Assembly (NCBI GenBank): GCA_950022295.1 | Contig: OX465601.1 | Location: forward strand, 119,307,501-119,371,500 | Origin: Bromus sterilis | Taxonomy: Eukaryota; Streptophyta; Magnoliopsida; Poales; Poaceae | DNA length: 64,000 nt | Direction of reading: 5' to 3' | Part shown: positions 1 to 10,513 of the stretch, one piece after another | Numbering within the stretch: the stretch's first letter is position 1 | Layout: each line of letters opens with the position of its first letter | Notes under the pieces: generated by a model | What the model saw: the letters and a program-made list of their open reading frames with translations, nothing else | Databases searched by the model: none | What the model was told of the DNA's origin: nothing | Position numbers and translations under genes: made by a program

Positions 1-2058
1 ATAGCTATATGCATGATGATGATCTCTATGGAGTACAAGGGATAGAGGATGAAGTACTAGTGTGGATCTCTCAAAACGAATAGTAGTGTGCCCCCTTCTC
101 TCTTTTTATTTCTTTTTCTCCTTTTTCTATTTTTTGTATTTTTTGGTGGCCTCAATGACTCTTTCTATTCAACTCTCATTTGTCCTCTTTGGGATCTTTT
201 GATTTTGTCCTCTTTGGGATCTTTACCTCACTTTAGGGGCAACACTCTATATTTTACAAGAATATAGGAGATCTTTCACACTTTACAAAGGTACTCACAT
301 AAAGAAGATATAACTATCATGATGCAAATGTATGACATGAAGATACGGTCATGAGAGGGTGGATGTTGCATGGAAATGTATCTCGGAAGGCTATGGAAAT
401 GCCTTGTAGGTAGATATGGTGGATGTTTTGAGGAAAGATATAAGGAGGTTTACGATGACAGAGCGTATCGTGCCAAGGGTTTGGATGCACTGGCGAAGTA
501 TGCGCCAACTCTCAAGATGAGAAAGGGAAATGCACGGTACCGAAGAGGCTAGAAAAAGTATAGGTGGGTGGAAGTGTCAACTTTCGAATACTCACATTAG
601 TTCGAAGAACTCATGCACTTATTATCGGTAACTGTCAATCTAATCAGGAGGTTCACAGAGAGACAAGTACCCCGAGGAGGAGTGTATGGGGGTTTGGTTA
701 TCCTTGCGCATCCCCGACTCATGGTACGTGAGTGTACTCTAATATTCGAACCCTCCAGAGGTTAGTGATCCATCTAGTAGCTATAGTTCTCAACAGGGTT
801 TTTTGGTTTTCGAAAAAAACACGGATTGCCCAAAATACAACATCTATCACTAATAGGCTTGAGCTCTTGACACCAAAAGTTCAAACATTACTCTAGTCAA
901 TACCTCAAAACTATTGCAAGTTACTACTACAAAGAGAAAAGCAACTTTAACTACCTACTTCTAGTCAAGACACAGAACTCAGTGCAACAGGCAACAGGCA
1001 AAGATTAAACATGCAACCTATAGAAAGTTAAACCTGAAACAAAAGTAAATCTCTAGAAAAAAAACTAAAGCACTACAACTAAACAGAGCAGCAGCTAAGA
1101 AAAGAAAAAGAACAACTCACAGCTGAAAGAATAAGCATGCCAATCCTATGAGGAGTTCTAGTTCAAGCGGAGCATGTATCTCTCCCACACAAAAAATTAA
1201 GTAAGCTGGGATCTAACTTGTTACTAAGGAAAACAAAGCAAAAACAAACCTAGAAAAGTAAAGAGCGAGACGCTCCAAGTATAGCACATAACGCATGAAG
1301 TGATAAAAATATAGTGCAACGAGAGACAAAGTGATAATTGTTGATGAAGAAGGGGATGCACGGGGCCATCCCCAAGCTTAGACGCTTGAGTCTCCTTGAA
1401 TATTTATTGGGGGTGCACATGGGCATCCCCAAGCTTGAGCGTTTGACACTCCAAGATCTTCTTTCATCATCTTCCATCGCGCACTTGAAAACTCCCTTCA
1501 TACATAACTCATTGTAGACTGATTAGAGAGGTTGGTATCCTAATAAAATAAATTTTTTATTTATTGGAAATAAAGATAATCTTGAAGATATACTGTTTCT
1601 CAAGAGTGCCAAAAAGTTTTTGCAAAGAAAAAGCAAGATTAAGGTTTGCAAAAGTAAAGAGAGACAAAACGTGGCAGAATCTGTGAAAAACAGAACAACA
1701 GATAGAAATGAATTTTTTAGGGATACTTCTGCAACTCAAATAAAAAAAATCAGAACACACGCAAGTTTCGTAATTGTATATAGCAGGCTGTGTAGAAAAT
1801 TCAGCTCAAAAAGATGAACTGGGATTTTTCGCTGATTTTTCTAGTCACGAGGACAGAATCTGTTTTCTGGACAGCATGTCACAACTTTCACTTCCCTTGT
1901 CGTATGAGGCTAAACTTGGCACAAAGCTTGAAAAGTAAAGATACAATGATGTTGCTACAGTAGTAACAATCATCAAGACCACTAAGAATAGAAGAAAAGC
2001 AAAAAGAAAAACCTAAATTCGTTGCGGGCTGCCTCCCGAAAGCGCTTCTTGAAAGCCA
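1..2058 (-). other. 3' noncoding region of A2
   Basis: About 2 kb with no supported ORF, collinear with 12545-14680 of A1 (reverse complement) and 50832-52850 of A4. Just after the ORF it carries the same transition as A1 (a 'GCGCTTTCGGGAGGCAGCCC' stretch, inverted here at 2030-2050). At 1365-1434 two copies of the family's polypurine motif (AAGCTTGGGGATG on the minus strand) sit about 57 bases apart, far from the true LTR border. Otherwise I see only T-rich, low-information sequence. Confidence 0.7.
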
Positions 2059-3306
2059 TTAGCTAGGCTTAAAGATTATAGAAGATGCTCTCACAAGAAT
2101 AAGAATTTTGAAGCAAAAGAGAGCATCAAGAAGAAAATATGAAATACATTTAAGCCTAACCCACTTCCTATGCATAGGAATCTTGTAAGAAAATAAATCA
2201 AAGAAGCACAAAGTGACATGCATAGGAAGGTCGAAAAAGAACAACTTCAAAACTTTCAACATGAAGAGAGGTGTTTTAGTAATATGGAAGTTTCTACAAC
2301 CAAACTTCCCTCTCTCGAAATAATTTTCAGTAGTATCATGAACAACATCAAGAATATAACTATCACATAAATCATGTTGTTCATGACCTACAAGCACACG
2401 TGTACAATTTTCAACACGGTCTTTAGGATTATAAGATAAATGCAACCCATCACATTGAGCCTTGATAAGGGAAAAATTCTCCGGAGTTGGAGGTTTCAAA
2501 AGGATAATATGGCAATCAAGTGTGGGTGCAATAGCAACAATTTCATGCTTAACATAAGGAACTATAGAAATTTCATCTCCGTAAGCATCATCCATAGTGG
2601 CATCATCGCCATAAGCATAGAAGGCATCAACTTCATCAAAAAGGGATATTTCAAAAGAATCCATAGGATCATAACACTCATATAAGGTAAGATTCAAAGA
2701 GTTACTCTCATTAGAAGGTAGACATGGATGGCTCCATTCTTCCTCCTCTTGTTCGTCACACTCCTCCTCTTTTTCATCCAAGGAGCTTTCAGGTTCAGTA
2801 ATTACTTCTTTCATAGAGTCCTGCAAAACATTAGTCTCTTCCTTTGGAGGAGAGATTCTCTCAAGATGATCAGTAATATAATAATTTGCATCGTAATTTT
2901 CCAAACAATAGTTAAGTATAGCAAGACTCTCATATTTGTAAGGGGCATCATTAATATTTTTAAGAAGAGAAGTAATTTCATAGGCACCCTTATAAGCAAC
3001 AAATTCTTCTATTTCCTCTGCATCATAAAAATCATAGTTTCTCTTAGCATAAGAAGCTAAGATTTCATCATCATTGTACTCACATTGGAAAGCAAGGTGT
3101 TTGTGCCTAATAAAGCAACAAGATTCATCCCTGCAGAAAGATATATTAGATATTGAGCACAAGTTTCTAGCATACTCATATAGCTGATGTATTTGTTTCC
3201 ATAAGTGTATCCCCTTTTGAGACAAGCGGTGTTCCTTGTACCACTTTTGTTGATCCTCGGTGAATCCTCCATGCCAATAAGATCTAGTTTCAAAGAAGTC
3301 AGACAT
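2059..3306 (-). CDS. Uncharacterised 415-residue protein in the gag position of A2
   Basis: The ATG at 3306 lies about 145 bases downstream of the primer site, matching the position of the gag ATG in A1 (about 137 bases). The ORF is open for 415 codons without a stop. I do not recognise the product and see no capsid, protease, reverse transcriptase or integrase motif. Visible features: an aromatic N-terminal half (DFFETRSYWHGGFTEDQQKW near residues 3-22); a Cys/His cluster around residues 50-75 (spaced C, C, CC, H, H, C) that could bind metal; a strongly acidic stretch near residues 175-192; and a basic, Cys/Phe/Leu-rich C-terminus of about 65 residues that could be membrane-associated or merely a read-through tail. 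The leader upstream and the sequence after the stop are the same as in the gag-bearing relatives, so only the coding module differs. An expressed accessory protein or a captured gene fragment are both possible. Confidence 0.6.
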   Translation of the reverse strand: MSDFFETRSYWHGGFTEDQQKWYKEHRLSQKGIHLWKQIHQLYEYARNLCSISNISFCRDESCCFIRHKHLAFQCEYNDDEILASYAKRNYDFYDAEEIEEFVAYKGAYEITSLLKNINDAPYKYESLAILNYCLENYDANYYITDHLERISPPKEETNVLQDSMKEVITEPESSLDEKEEECDEQEEEEWSHPCLPSNESNSLNLTLYECYDPMDSFEISLFDEVDAFYAYGDDATMDDAYGDEISIVPYVKHEIVAIAPTLDCHIILLKPPTPENFSLIKAQCDGLHLSYNPKDRVENCTRVLVGHEQHDLCDSYILDVVHDTTENYFERGKFGCRNFHITKTPLFMLKVLKLFFFDLPMHVTLCFFDLFSYKIPMHRKWVRLKCISYFLLDALFCFKILILVRASSIIFKPS

Positions 3307-3450
3307 TGATTGACAAGTAAGGAACTAGACATACTATTTTTTTTGGACTTTTTATAAAGGACACGAAGATAAAAACTGAAAGGTAAACTAACAAGACTAA
3401 AAAGCAAAGGTAAAAGATAGTGTGCAACTCCCCTATCTTGTAGGCTGGAG

Positions 3451-3468
3451 TCCCCGGCAACGGCGCCA
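3451..3468 (-). promoter_or_regulatory. Primer-binding site of A2 (tRNA-Asp type)
   Basis: The minus strand reads TGGCGCCGTTGCCGGGGA, complementary to a plant tRNA-Asp 3' end, ten bases inside the LTR edge. It is identical to the A1 site at 10360-10377. It fixes the element's orientation and marks 3479-5121 as its 5' LTR. Confidence 0.9.
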
Positions 3469-3478
3469 GAAAATTTGC

Positions 3479-5121
3479 TGATGGCAAGAGAGTGTTAATA
3501 CTCTTCAAGCCTCGTTGGTTACCCCAAGTGCAGAGTGAGATATAGTGCAGCGACAAGTTTTCCCTTGGAAAATATACCAAGGTTTGTCTCCCATAGGACT
3601 CCGAAGGATACAAGAAGGTGGTAAAGTGAACAATGGCGCCGAGGTTGCTAACTTCACCTGGACCTGCACACAGATACAAATAACTTTGCTCCCAACGAGT
3701 ACAGAGGAGTTGTCAATTCCTACGGCCTTGCCGTTTACAAAGGATCAACGCAAGAGATAATGATAGTGGCAACTGAAAGTAAATTGAGGGTGTAAACAAT
3801 GATATGAAGATGGACCAAGGTCACGTGATTTTCACTAGTGATGTCTCCCTCCCAAAAGACGATAAAAGTGCTAGCGAGGTAAACAAATCACAGTTGGGAA
3901 ATTGACATGATTATGAAGGCACCGCAATGCTAACTATGCTGCAAAGAAAGGAAGGACTCAAAAGCAATGGGCAGTACGCCAAGGTAAGTAGACCAAAATC
4001 CATCTGCATCTACTACGAATCATCCACCTTGAGATATCTATCCAGAAAATCTCGCTGGTATTAAGTTGCGAATCCCACCCAAAGTGTAAACTCAAAGCAA
4101 CAGACAACTGCATTAAAAGAACTTTGCGTAAAGTAAACAATCCTCGCACCCGCGGATACAAGCACCGCTGTTTTATCCCTGGTGGCAACAACACATCCCC
4201 TAGTCTCTTGTTCCTGTCACTCAAGCTAGACATCAAGGGGCTGAACCCACAATCAAGCATAACGCTCCCTCTTGGAGTTGCAATAAATCACTTGCCAAAG
4301 TAAAATACGGCAACAGAGAACATGTAAGAATTTACTCAAGAACAAAATATAAAAGATAAGAACCAAATATATTACTCATCACAATCTGAACATAGTCTCA
4401 TAATCCATCAGATCCCAACAAACTCAGCATAGCAACAGCAGAAAATTACAAAGGTGCCTCGATCATGTGAGGCAACTCACGAGGTCTCGAAAGTGGGAGC
4501 ACAAAGAAGGGAGAGATAGATCACATAGCTACTGGTCACGGACCCATGGTCCAAGGGAAACTACTCACGGTACATATGGGAGGCGCCCATGGCTATGGAT
4601 GGTCTCCCGAAGGGGGTAGCTTCTCCCGGCAAGGTGCCGGAGCAGCTTCTCCAGGCAGCCCCGATCTTGAAATGGCGGCGGTGGCGGTACAGAGGTGAGA
4701 TCGCGAAAGAGGAGTCCGTCTTAGGGGTTTCCATCCCGAGGAGTAAATATAGGAGAAGGGGGGTGTCGAGGGGACCTACCAGGCAGCCAGGAGGCCTCCT
4801 AGCGCGGCCCGGGGTGGGGCCGTGCCAGGGACCCTCCTTGCCTCCTGGTGGTGGCCCCCCTCCGCTCCTTTGGTGTTTCCGGAAGCTTCCGAGTCGCTGA
4901 TTTTTTATCTGATTTTTCCGGATTTTTTGGAGCACTTTTAATGGCCGGAAAACCTGAAATACAAAAACAACAGAAAACAACAACTGGCAGCTGGGTGCAC
5001 TGGGTTAATAGATTAGTCCAAATATGCTCAAAAGTGTATGAAAGTTCAAGCAAAACATGGCAAAGTCACACAAAACATGCATGGGGCAAGCAGAAATTAT
5101 AGATACGTTTGGGACGTATCA
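3479..5121 (-). repeat. 5' LTR of A2
   Basis: The minus strand starts TGATACGTCC and ends CCATCA, about 1643 bases, aligning along its length with the A1 LTRs. A candidate TATA region (CCTATATTTACTCC on the minus strand, about 4743-4756) precedes a GC-rich stretch. The last 30 bases before the 3' end differ in sequence from A1, A3 and A4 but can fold as a short hairpin (AGAGT 3489-3493 with ACTCT 3500-3504). Confidence 0.88.
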
Positions 5122-8100
5122 ACCACTCACCACGTTCTCGCCAACTAGCTCCTCCAAGAAATCCCCGCCATCACCAAATACAGCAACGCGGGCGTCCAGA
5201 CCAGCTGGCACCTTTGCGCCCTCCGGCATGAGGTGCTCATGAACAAGACCCACAAGAGTGGAAGCCCGGGCACAGACCCCCTTGGCAACATCAACAGCGG
5301 CCGACATGATATCCACGACCCCTCGGAGAACTCCAGACCCCGATGCAACCACTTCCGTCGCACTCGCACCCGTCGAGGCTGCACCAGGCAACCAAAATTA
5401 CTACGGGAAGATAAAGAGAAAAAGCACCCAGCAACGGAAAGACGACTTCCACAAAAGCGAGTTCGCCAAGACCCGAAGAGCTCGTACTCGACCACCCCTG
5501 CCTGTATGAGCGCATCCTCGGCCTGACGCAGGCGTACCAGCTCCTCGTGCTGATCGTGCAGCTCTTTTTCCTTGGAAGCAAAAGCAGCCTTGAGGTTAGA
5601 AATCGTTCTTTCCGCTTTCTCAACCTGCTTCTCGGCAGTTTGGCGATGGTCTGGGAAACAAGACAGCATTCAGAACAGAGGACCCAGCAGTTCAAGAGCA
5701 GCAGTACAGGAAAAATACTTACTACTCATGGCAGATAGAGCATCCTGGGCAGAATCGTGCGCCTGTTGCCAACGCTCAGCTTTGACCACCAGACGCTCAC
5801 AGTGTTGGAACATCGGCTACTCGAAGAAATCAAATGTTAAGACAGAACCAAAGGAAAACTACAACCAACCGCAAGCGCTCGCTTGCAGCCTCGGGGGCTA
5901 CTCCCATCGGGAGCACTGGCCGTGCTCCCAATGACGACACAATACAAAGACAGAGCCAAGGCAAGACTACAATCAACCGCAAGCACTTGCTTGCAGCCTC
6001 GAGGACTACTCCCATCGGGAGCACTGCCATGCCCCCAATGACAAAAACTACACAGGCAAACAGGAAACAAACTCACCAGCCCAGCTATGCGGTCGAAAAA
6101 GCGGACTTTATCTTCAACAGCGAGATCAAGACGACCCAAATAAGGATGACCTGGAGCAGCATGCTTGACATCAGGAGCAACAACACCAGACGCCACAGGC
6201 GGAGCAGCAACAGGAATCACATCCGCAGCCGGGACAGCAGGAGTCACCGACGGTACGGGCTGACCAACAGCAGCCGAAGAATCCCCAGTATGCTTGGCGG
6301 CCGCTCCAGAGTCAGTCGACTGCAGGTCGACAGTAGCCGCACTAGCGGAGGAAGCAGCCGCAGCGCTACAAGATAAAATTCATTAGACAAAAGAACAGAG
6401 GAAAACAGCCCCGAAAAAGTCGAGCATATTCTTACCCGCCATGCGCAGAGCGAGTATGCAACAACCTCCCAAACCTGGGCCTTTTACAGACAACAATAGG
6501 AGGAGACGGCTCAGCGGACGGAGCAGACAGCGGAACAACACCACTAGTCGCGTCAAGATCTTCGGCGCCTAAAGGCCGCGATCGCTTGACACGAAAGGGA
6601 GCCGATTCCTCAATATCTCCGGTCTCTGGAAGCTCGGCCCCCGCAGACTCGTCAACACCAGTGGCACTCGCGAGCACGCTGGCATCAACACTCGGAGCAG
6701 CATCGACAGCAGCAGAAGCACCCGACTCGTCGTGAATATCAGCATCCTCTGGCTGCGGCGGGTTGCACAACACAGGAACGTGGTCCTACAAAGCAAATAT
6801 CATCATCAGAAAGTAGTCAAGCAAACATCTGAATCAGGCAAGAAACTCAAAAAACGCGAACCTACGGCAGCGCGTGATCAGAAGAATAAGGACGGACGAA
6901 GCGCATCTCAAAAATTCTCAAACACTTGGTCACATACAGGATCCGGGCCAAGAGGCCATCGGCATTAAGCTCCTCGCGGGAGCATCTCGTTGAGTCCTCG
7001 AGTCCCTCATTTTTCCACATGGGACGGGCTCGAGACTGCAATGGCTGAACGCGCCTACCAATAAAAACAGAGATGAGCTGCCCACCGGTCAAGTTGTCCT
7101 TCACTAGAGCAACCCTCTCCAAGAATGGAGCTACTTCAGACGACTCTTTCGCAGACAAAGAATGGGACCATGAAGCCTGCTTGACTACTCGCGCCTCGGG
7201 ATTAAAGGGAGCAAGACCAAATCGCTGCCCAGCAACGTGCTGATCCTTCAAATAGAACCAACTTTTCCGCCAAGCACTGACGGAGTCAAGCATCTCCAAA
7301 TCAAAATACGAATGTTTATCCCTAATGGATATACCCACCTGCCCCACAGCATACTCAGGGTTCGTCATCTTTATACAAAAGTGGCGCTTCTAGAGCCCCC
7401 AATGGGGATAGATCCCCAAGAAGGCCTCACAAAGGGTAATAAAGCAAGCAATGTGCAAAATCCCATTGGGAGTCAAATTGTGCAGCTGAAGCCGATAGGT
7501 GTACAGCAAACCACGAACAAAAGGGTGAATCGGAAGGGCAAACCCGCAAGGGAAGAACGCCTGAAAGCACACCAGCTCATCTACCGTCGGAGCGGGAACA
7601 GGTTCATCCCCGGGAATCCGCACGACATCTCCCGCCACCAAGCCATCAGCAATCAGCGAGCCGAGATCCGCAGCCCCAAAGGTCGAGCGCTCCCACTTGC
7701 CAGACATCTTGGCCGATTCCGGAGCAGCACGGGAGCGCGTTGACATCAATTTCGTAGCAAGCAGCAAAAGGAGGAAGGAGAAGGCTCAAGAATAGGGGAA
7801 ATCCAGAAGCGAGAGGAGAAGGCAATGGCTGGGTAAAACCTAAAATTTACTCAGCCGCTCGGTATTTAACCAACAGCCAGGCGAGCAGGGGCACCGTTCA
7901 ATCCCAGCGTCCAGTAAACGTGGCACGATCCCACGACAGGCGAAAAACATGGAAAACCCAATCGGCGCAGTAACAACACCGCCCACTACGTGCGCAAAAA
8001 CAGGACCATAATCACACGAAGCGAAAATTTCGGCGGGACAGCGCCAAGTCATTTCCTTTGACAGGCTACTGTGGTCAAGATGCCAGAAAATCAAGCCAGC

Positions 8101-8187
8101 GTCACATCCCAACAAGGCGTATCGAGTACGCTTCCCAGCCTCAGAGTTTCAACCTTTTAAATCTTTTTCCGATGGGAAATTTTTTTT
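5122..8187. mobile_element. T0: 3' internal fragment of a Tat/Retand-like element
   Basis: Carries an antisense cargo gene (next entry) and two copies of a motif that includes CTACTCCCATCGGGAGC (about 5900 and 6009), also present twice in the spacers of T1 (about 23105 and 23230) and T2 (about 30455 and 30578). It runs directly into T LTR 'a' at about 8188. Its pol would lie left of A2's insertion point, outside the window. Bases 7747-8187, between the cargo start and the LTR, hold no ORF; GGTTAAATACC (minus strand, about 7860) is a weak TATA candidate. That T0 and T1 share one LTR as a tandem array is inferred. Confidence 0.6.
5145..7746 (-). pseudogene. Antisense cargo gene with putative 'gypsy-type transposon' domain (PF04195-like), broken
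   Basis: Minus-strand ATG at 7746. Codons 7746-6862 read a domain typical of grass 'putative gypsy type transposon' proteins: FFPCGFALPIHPFVRGLLY, then a stretch ending FLGIYPHWGL, a stop (7390-7392) where family members usually have Trp, then in the same frame KSWFYLKDQ, FGLAPFNPEA and RRVQPLQSRARPMW. A second exon-like block (about 6787-6436) is acidic and Ala/Pro-rich, bounded by an acceptor-like TTTGCTTTGTAG (6788-6799) and a donor-like GGTAAGAATATG (about 6425-6436). A third block (about 5669-5500) is a heptad-rich coiled coil (QTAEKQVEKAERTISNLKAA). The function of these proteins is unknown. Antisense genes between pol and the 3' LTR are known from Tat-lineage elements such as Grande. 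Besides the stop, the last block drifts out of recognisable sequence. Exon limits are inferred. Confidence 0.6.
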
Positions 8188-8730
8188 ACTCCCATCGGGA
8201 GCATCTCCACTAGAGTCTCGGGTGCTCCCTCACCTAAAGGATAAAAATGTGCTCGAGTGATCACTCGCACTCACAAAGTCCCGAGTGATCCCTTACTCGA
8301 AAGAAAAAACGTGCTTTATCACCTGAAAGGAAAAGAAAATACGTGCTCGAGTAATTACTCGCACCTATGAGAGTTTCGGGTGCTCCCTCACCACGACAGA
8401 AGATAAGCAGACTTGCACTCGCCAGATCGAGCGGTCCCAGAGTATCAGGTGCTCCCTCACCCCGAGAGCAAAAGCGATACTCGAGTGATTACTCGCAAAA
8501 CTCTGAATACCCAAGCACTCGACGACCTCCCTAGGAAATACTCCTCTACATTACTCCTCGCCCGAGCGCTCGACAAAGCTCCACGAGTGACTGCTAAAAC
8601 AGCTCACTTGATTGTTTATTCCAAGTGGGTGCATTACGAACTAGGCTCCGTGCCTCATTAAAAAAAATACATATTCCTGGAACACGATACAATGTGCCCA
8701 GATGCCACGCAAGCTTAGCGTGTAAGTAAG
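8188..8730 (+). repeat. T LTR 'a', 5' portion
   Basis: Aligns with 24865-25378 and 48391-48905 from the shared ACTCCCATCGGGAG onward. It carries imperfect tandem units of about 63-65 bases, each with GAGAGT(C/T)TCGGGTGCTCCCTCACC followed by GTGCTCGAGTGATTACTCGC. Similarity between T copies stops at about 8188 and 24865, so I put the LTR border there; I could not identify a TG terminus or a clear polypurine tract. The LTR is cut at 8730 by A1 and resumes at 17000. Confidence 0.7.
8726..8730. repeat. Target-site duplication of A1 (GTAAG)
   Basis: GTAAG at 8726-8730 is repeated at 17000-17004, immediately outside the TG...CA ends of A1. The interrupted T LTR reads continuously across the pair when compared with LTRs 'b' and 'c'. 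Confidence 0.92.
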
Positions 8731-10348
8731 TGATACGTCCAAAACGTATCTATAATTTCTGCTTGCTCCATGCATGTTTTGTGTGATATTGCTATGATCT
8801 AGATACACTTTCATACACTTTTGATCATATTTGGACTAACCTATTAACTCAGTGCACCCCAGTGCCAGTTCCTGTTTTCTGCTGTTTTTCTATTTTAGTT
8901 TTCCCCCATATAAAAAGTGCCAGAAAAATTCGGGAAAATTCAGATAAAAAATCAGCGTGACAGAAGCTTCGAGAAGAGCCCGGGAGGGGCCAGAGGGGAG
9001 CCAGGGAGGCCCAGGCGGCCACCCGGCGCGGCCCCACCCCTGGCCGCGCCAGGGGGGCGCCTAGGGCCCCTGGTCCACCTCTGGCTGCCCCCTTCGCCTA
9101 TTTATTCTCCGTCACGGGAAAACTCCAGGAGAAGAACCCTATTCCGCGAACTCGCCTCTGTTCCGCCGCCGCCGCGCTTCCGAGATCGGGAGCACCAGAA
9201 GACCTCTTCCCGGCAACCTGCCGGACGGAGGATTGACCCCCGGGAGTCTCCTCTCCACCATGGATGCTCCCCGGATGTCTCGTGAGTAGTTTTCCTTGGA
9301 CCATGGGTCCGTGATCAGTAGCTATGTGATGTTATCCTCCCCTCTTTGATCTTCATTGTTTAGACCTCGTGAGCTGCCCTACATGATCGAGGCACCTTTG
9401 TAATATTTCTGCTATTGCTATGCTAAGTTTGATGGGATCTGATGGATTATGAGATTATGTTCAGATTGTGATAGAGTAATATATTTGGTTTTTATCTCTT
9501 ATATTTTTGTTCCTAAGTAATTCTTGCATGTTCTCCGTTGCTGTTTATTGCTTTGGCCAAGTAGTAGGTAGTGACTCCAAGAGGGAACGTTGTGCTAGAT
9601 TGTGGGTTCATGCCCCCCGATGACATGCTTGAGTGACAGAAACATGAGTCTAGGGGATGTGCTGTTGCCAAAAGTGGGAAAACAACGGTGCTTGTAACCG
9701 CGGTTACAAGGATTGTTTACTTTACGCAAAGTTCTTTTTAATGCAGTTGTCTGTTTTTTTGGGTTTACACTTTGGGTGGGGCTCGCAACTTAATACCAGC
9801 TGATGTTCTGGATAGATATCTCAAGGTGGATGATTAGTAGTAGATGCAGATGTTTTTCGGTCTACTTATTTTGGCGTACTGCCCGTGCTTTTGAACCTCT
9901 TCCTTTCTTTTGTAGAATAGTTAGCATTGCGGGGCGTTCATAATCCTGTCAATTTCCCTTCTGTAATTTGTTTACCTTGCATAGCAGTTTTATCGTCTTT
10001 TGGGAGAGAGACATCACTAGTGAACATCACGTATCCCGGTACATATCCTTATTATTGTTTCCACGCTATATTTACTTTAATGATTTTACTTGCTATCATT
10101 ATCCCTTGCGTTTTATCCTTTGTGAACAACAAGACCGGAGAGATTGACAACCTCTCTGAACTTCGTTGGGAACAAAGTTATCTGTTTCTGTGTGCAGGTC
10201 CGCGTCAGTTGCGCCGCTGACACCTACTTATCATCTCTGGAGTCCTACTGGAGACAAACCTTGGTATCTTCACCGAGGGAAAACTGCTGCTGCACTACAT
10301 CTTAAACCTTCCACTTGGGGTAACCAACGAAGGGGCGAGAAGCCATCA
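8731..10348 (+). repeat. 5' LTR of A1
   Basis: Starts TGATACGTCC and ends GAGAAGCCATCA. A possible TATA element (CTATTTATT, about 9098-9106) is followed by the GC-rich block before 9300. The last bases lack the hairpin arm seen at the ends of the A2, A3 and A4 LTRs. Confidence 0.93.
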
Positions 10349-10359
10349 AGCAAGTTTTC

Positions 10360-10377
10360 TGGCGCCGTTGCCGGGGA
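10360..10377 (+). promoter_or_regulatory. Primer-binding site of A1 (tRNA-Asp type)
   Basis: TGGCGCCGTTGCCGGGGA, eleven bases after the LTR, complementary to the 3' end of plant tRNA-Asp. This primer is characteristic of Athila-like elements. Confidence 0.92.
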
Positions 10378-10513
10378 CTCCGAGTGCTAAGATAGGGGAG
10401 TTGCACACTACCCTTTACCTTTGTTTTTTTAGTCTTGTTAGTTTATCTTTCAGTTTTTATATTTGTGTCTTTTATCAAAATTTACAAAAAAATCCGCCAC
10501 ACTTGTTGCTACT

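Larger units (their letters stand above)
1..5121 (-). mobile_element. A2: non-autonomous Athila-like Gypsy LTR retrotransposon (3' end outside the window)
   Basis: Reading the minus strand there is an LTR (5121 to 3479), an 18-base primer site complementary to a tRNA-Asp 3' end, a leader, one long ORF (3306 to 2059) and a 3' noncoding region that runs off the left edge. LTR, leader and 3' region are recognisably the same as in A1 (8731-16999) and A4 (50832-58140), so the three belong to one family. No reverse transcriptase or integrase is visible, so movement would need enzymes in trans. The outer LTR end at 5121 abuts T0 sequence; the first five flanking bases are ACCAC, but the partner target duplication lies outside the window. 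Confidence 0.85.

Noticed and set aside
3451..3468. tRNA-like 3' end
   Set aside because: Only the 18-base complement of a tRNA end, a primer site next to an LTR; no cloverleaf around it.
5834..6376. 180-codon plus-strand frame in T0
   Set aside because: Lies opposite the antisense cargo gene and has only biased composition.
8917..9285. 122-codon plus-strand frame in the A1 LTR (also 15513-15887)
   Set aside because: GC-rich LTR leader; the two LTR copies give different frames.
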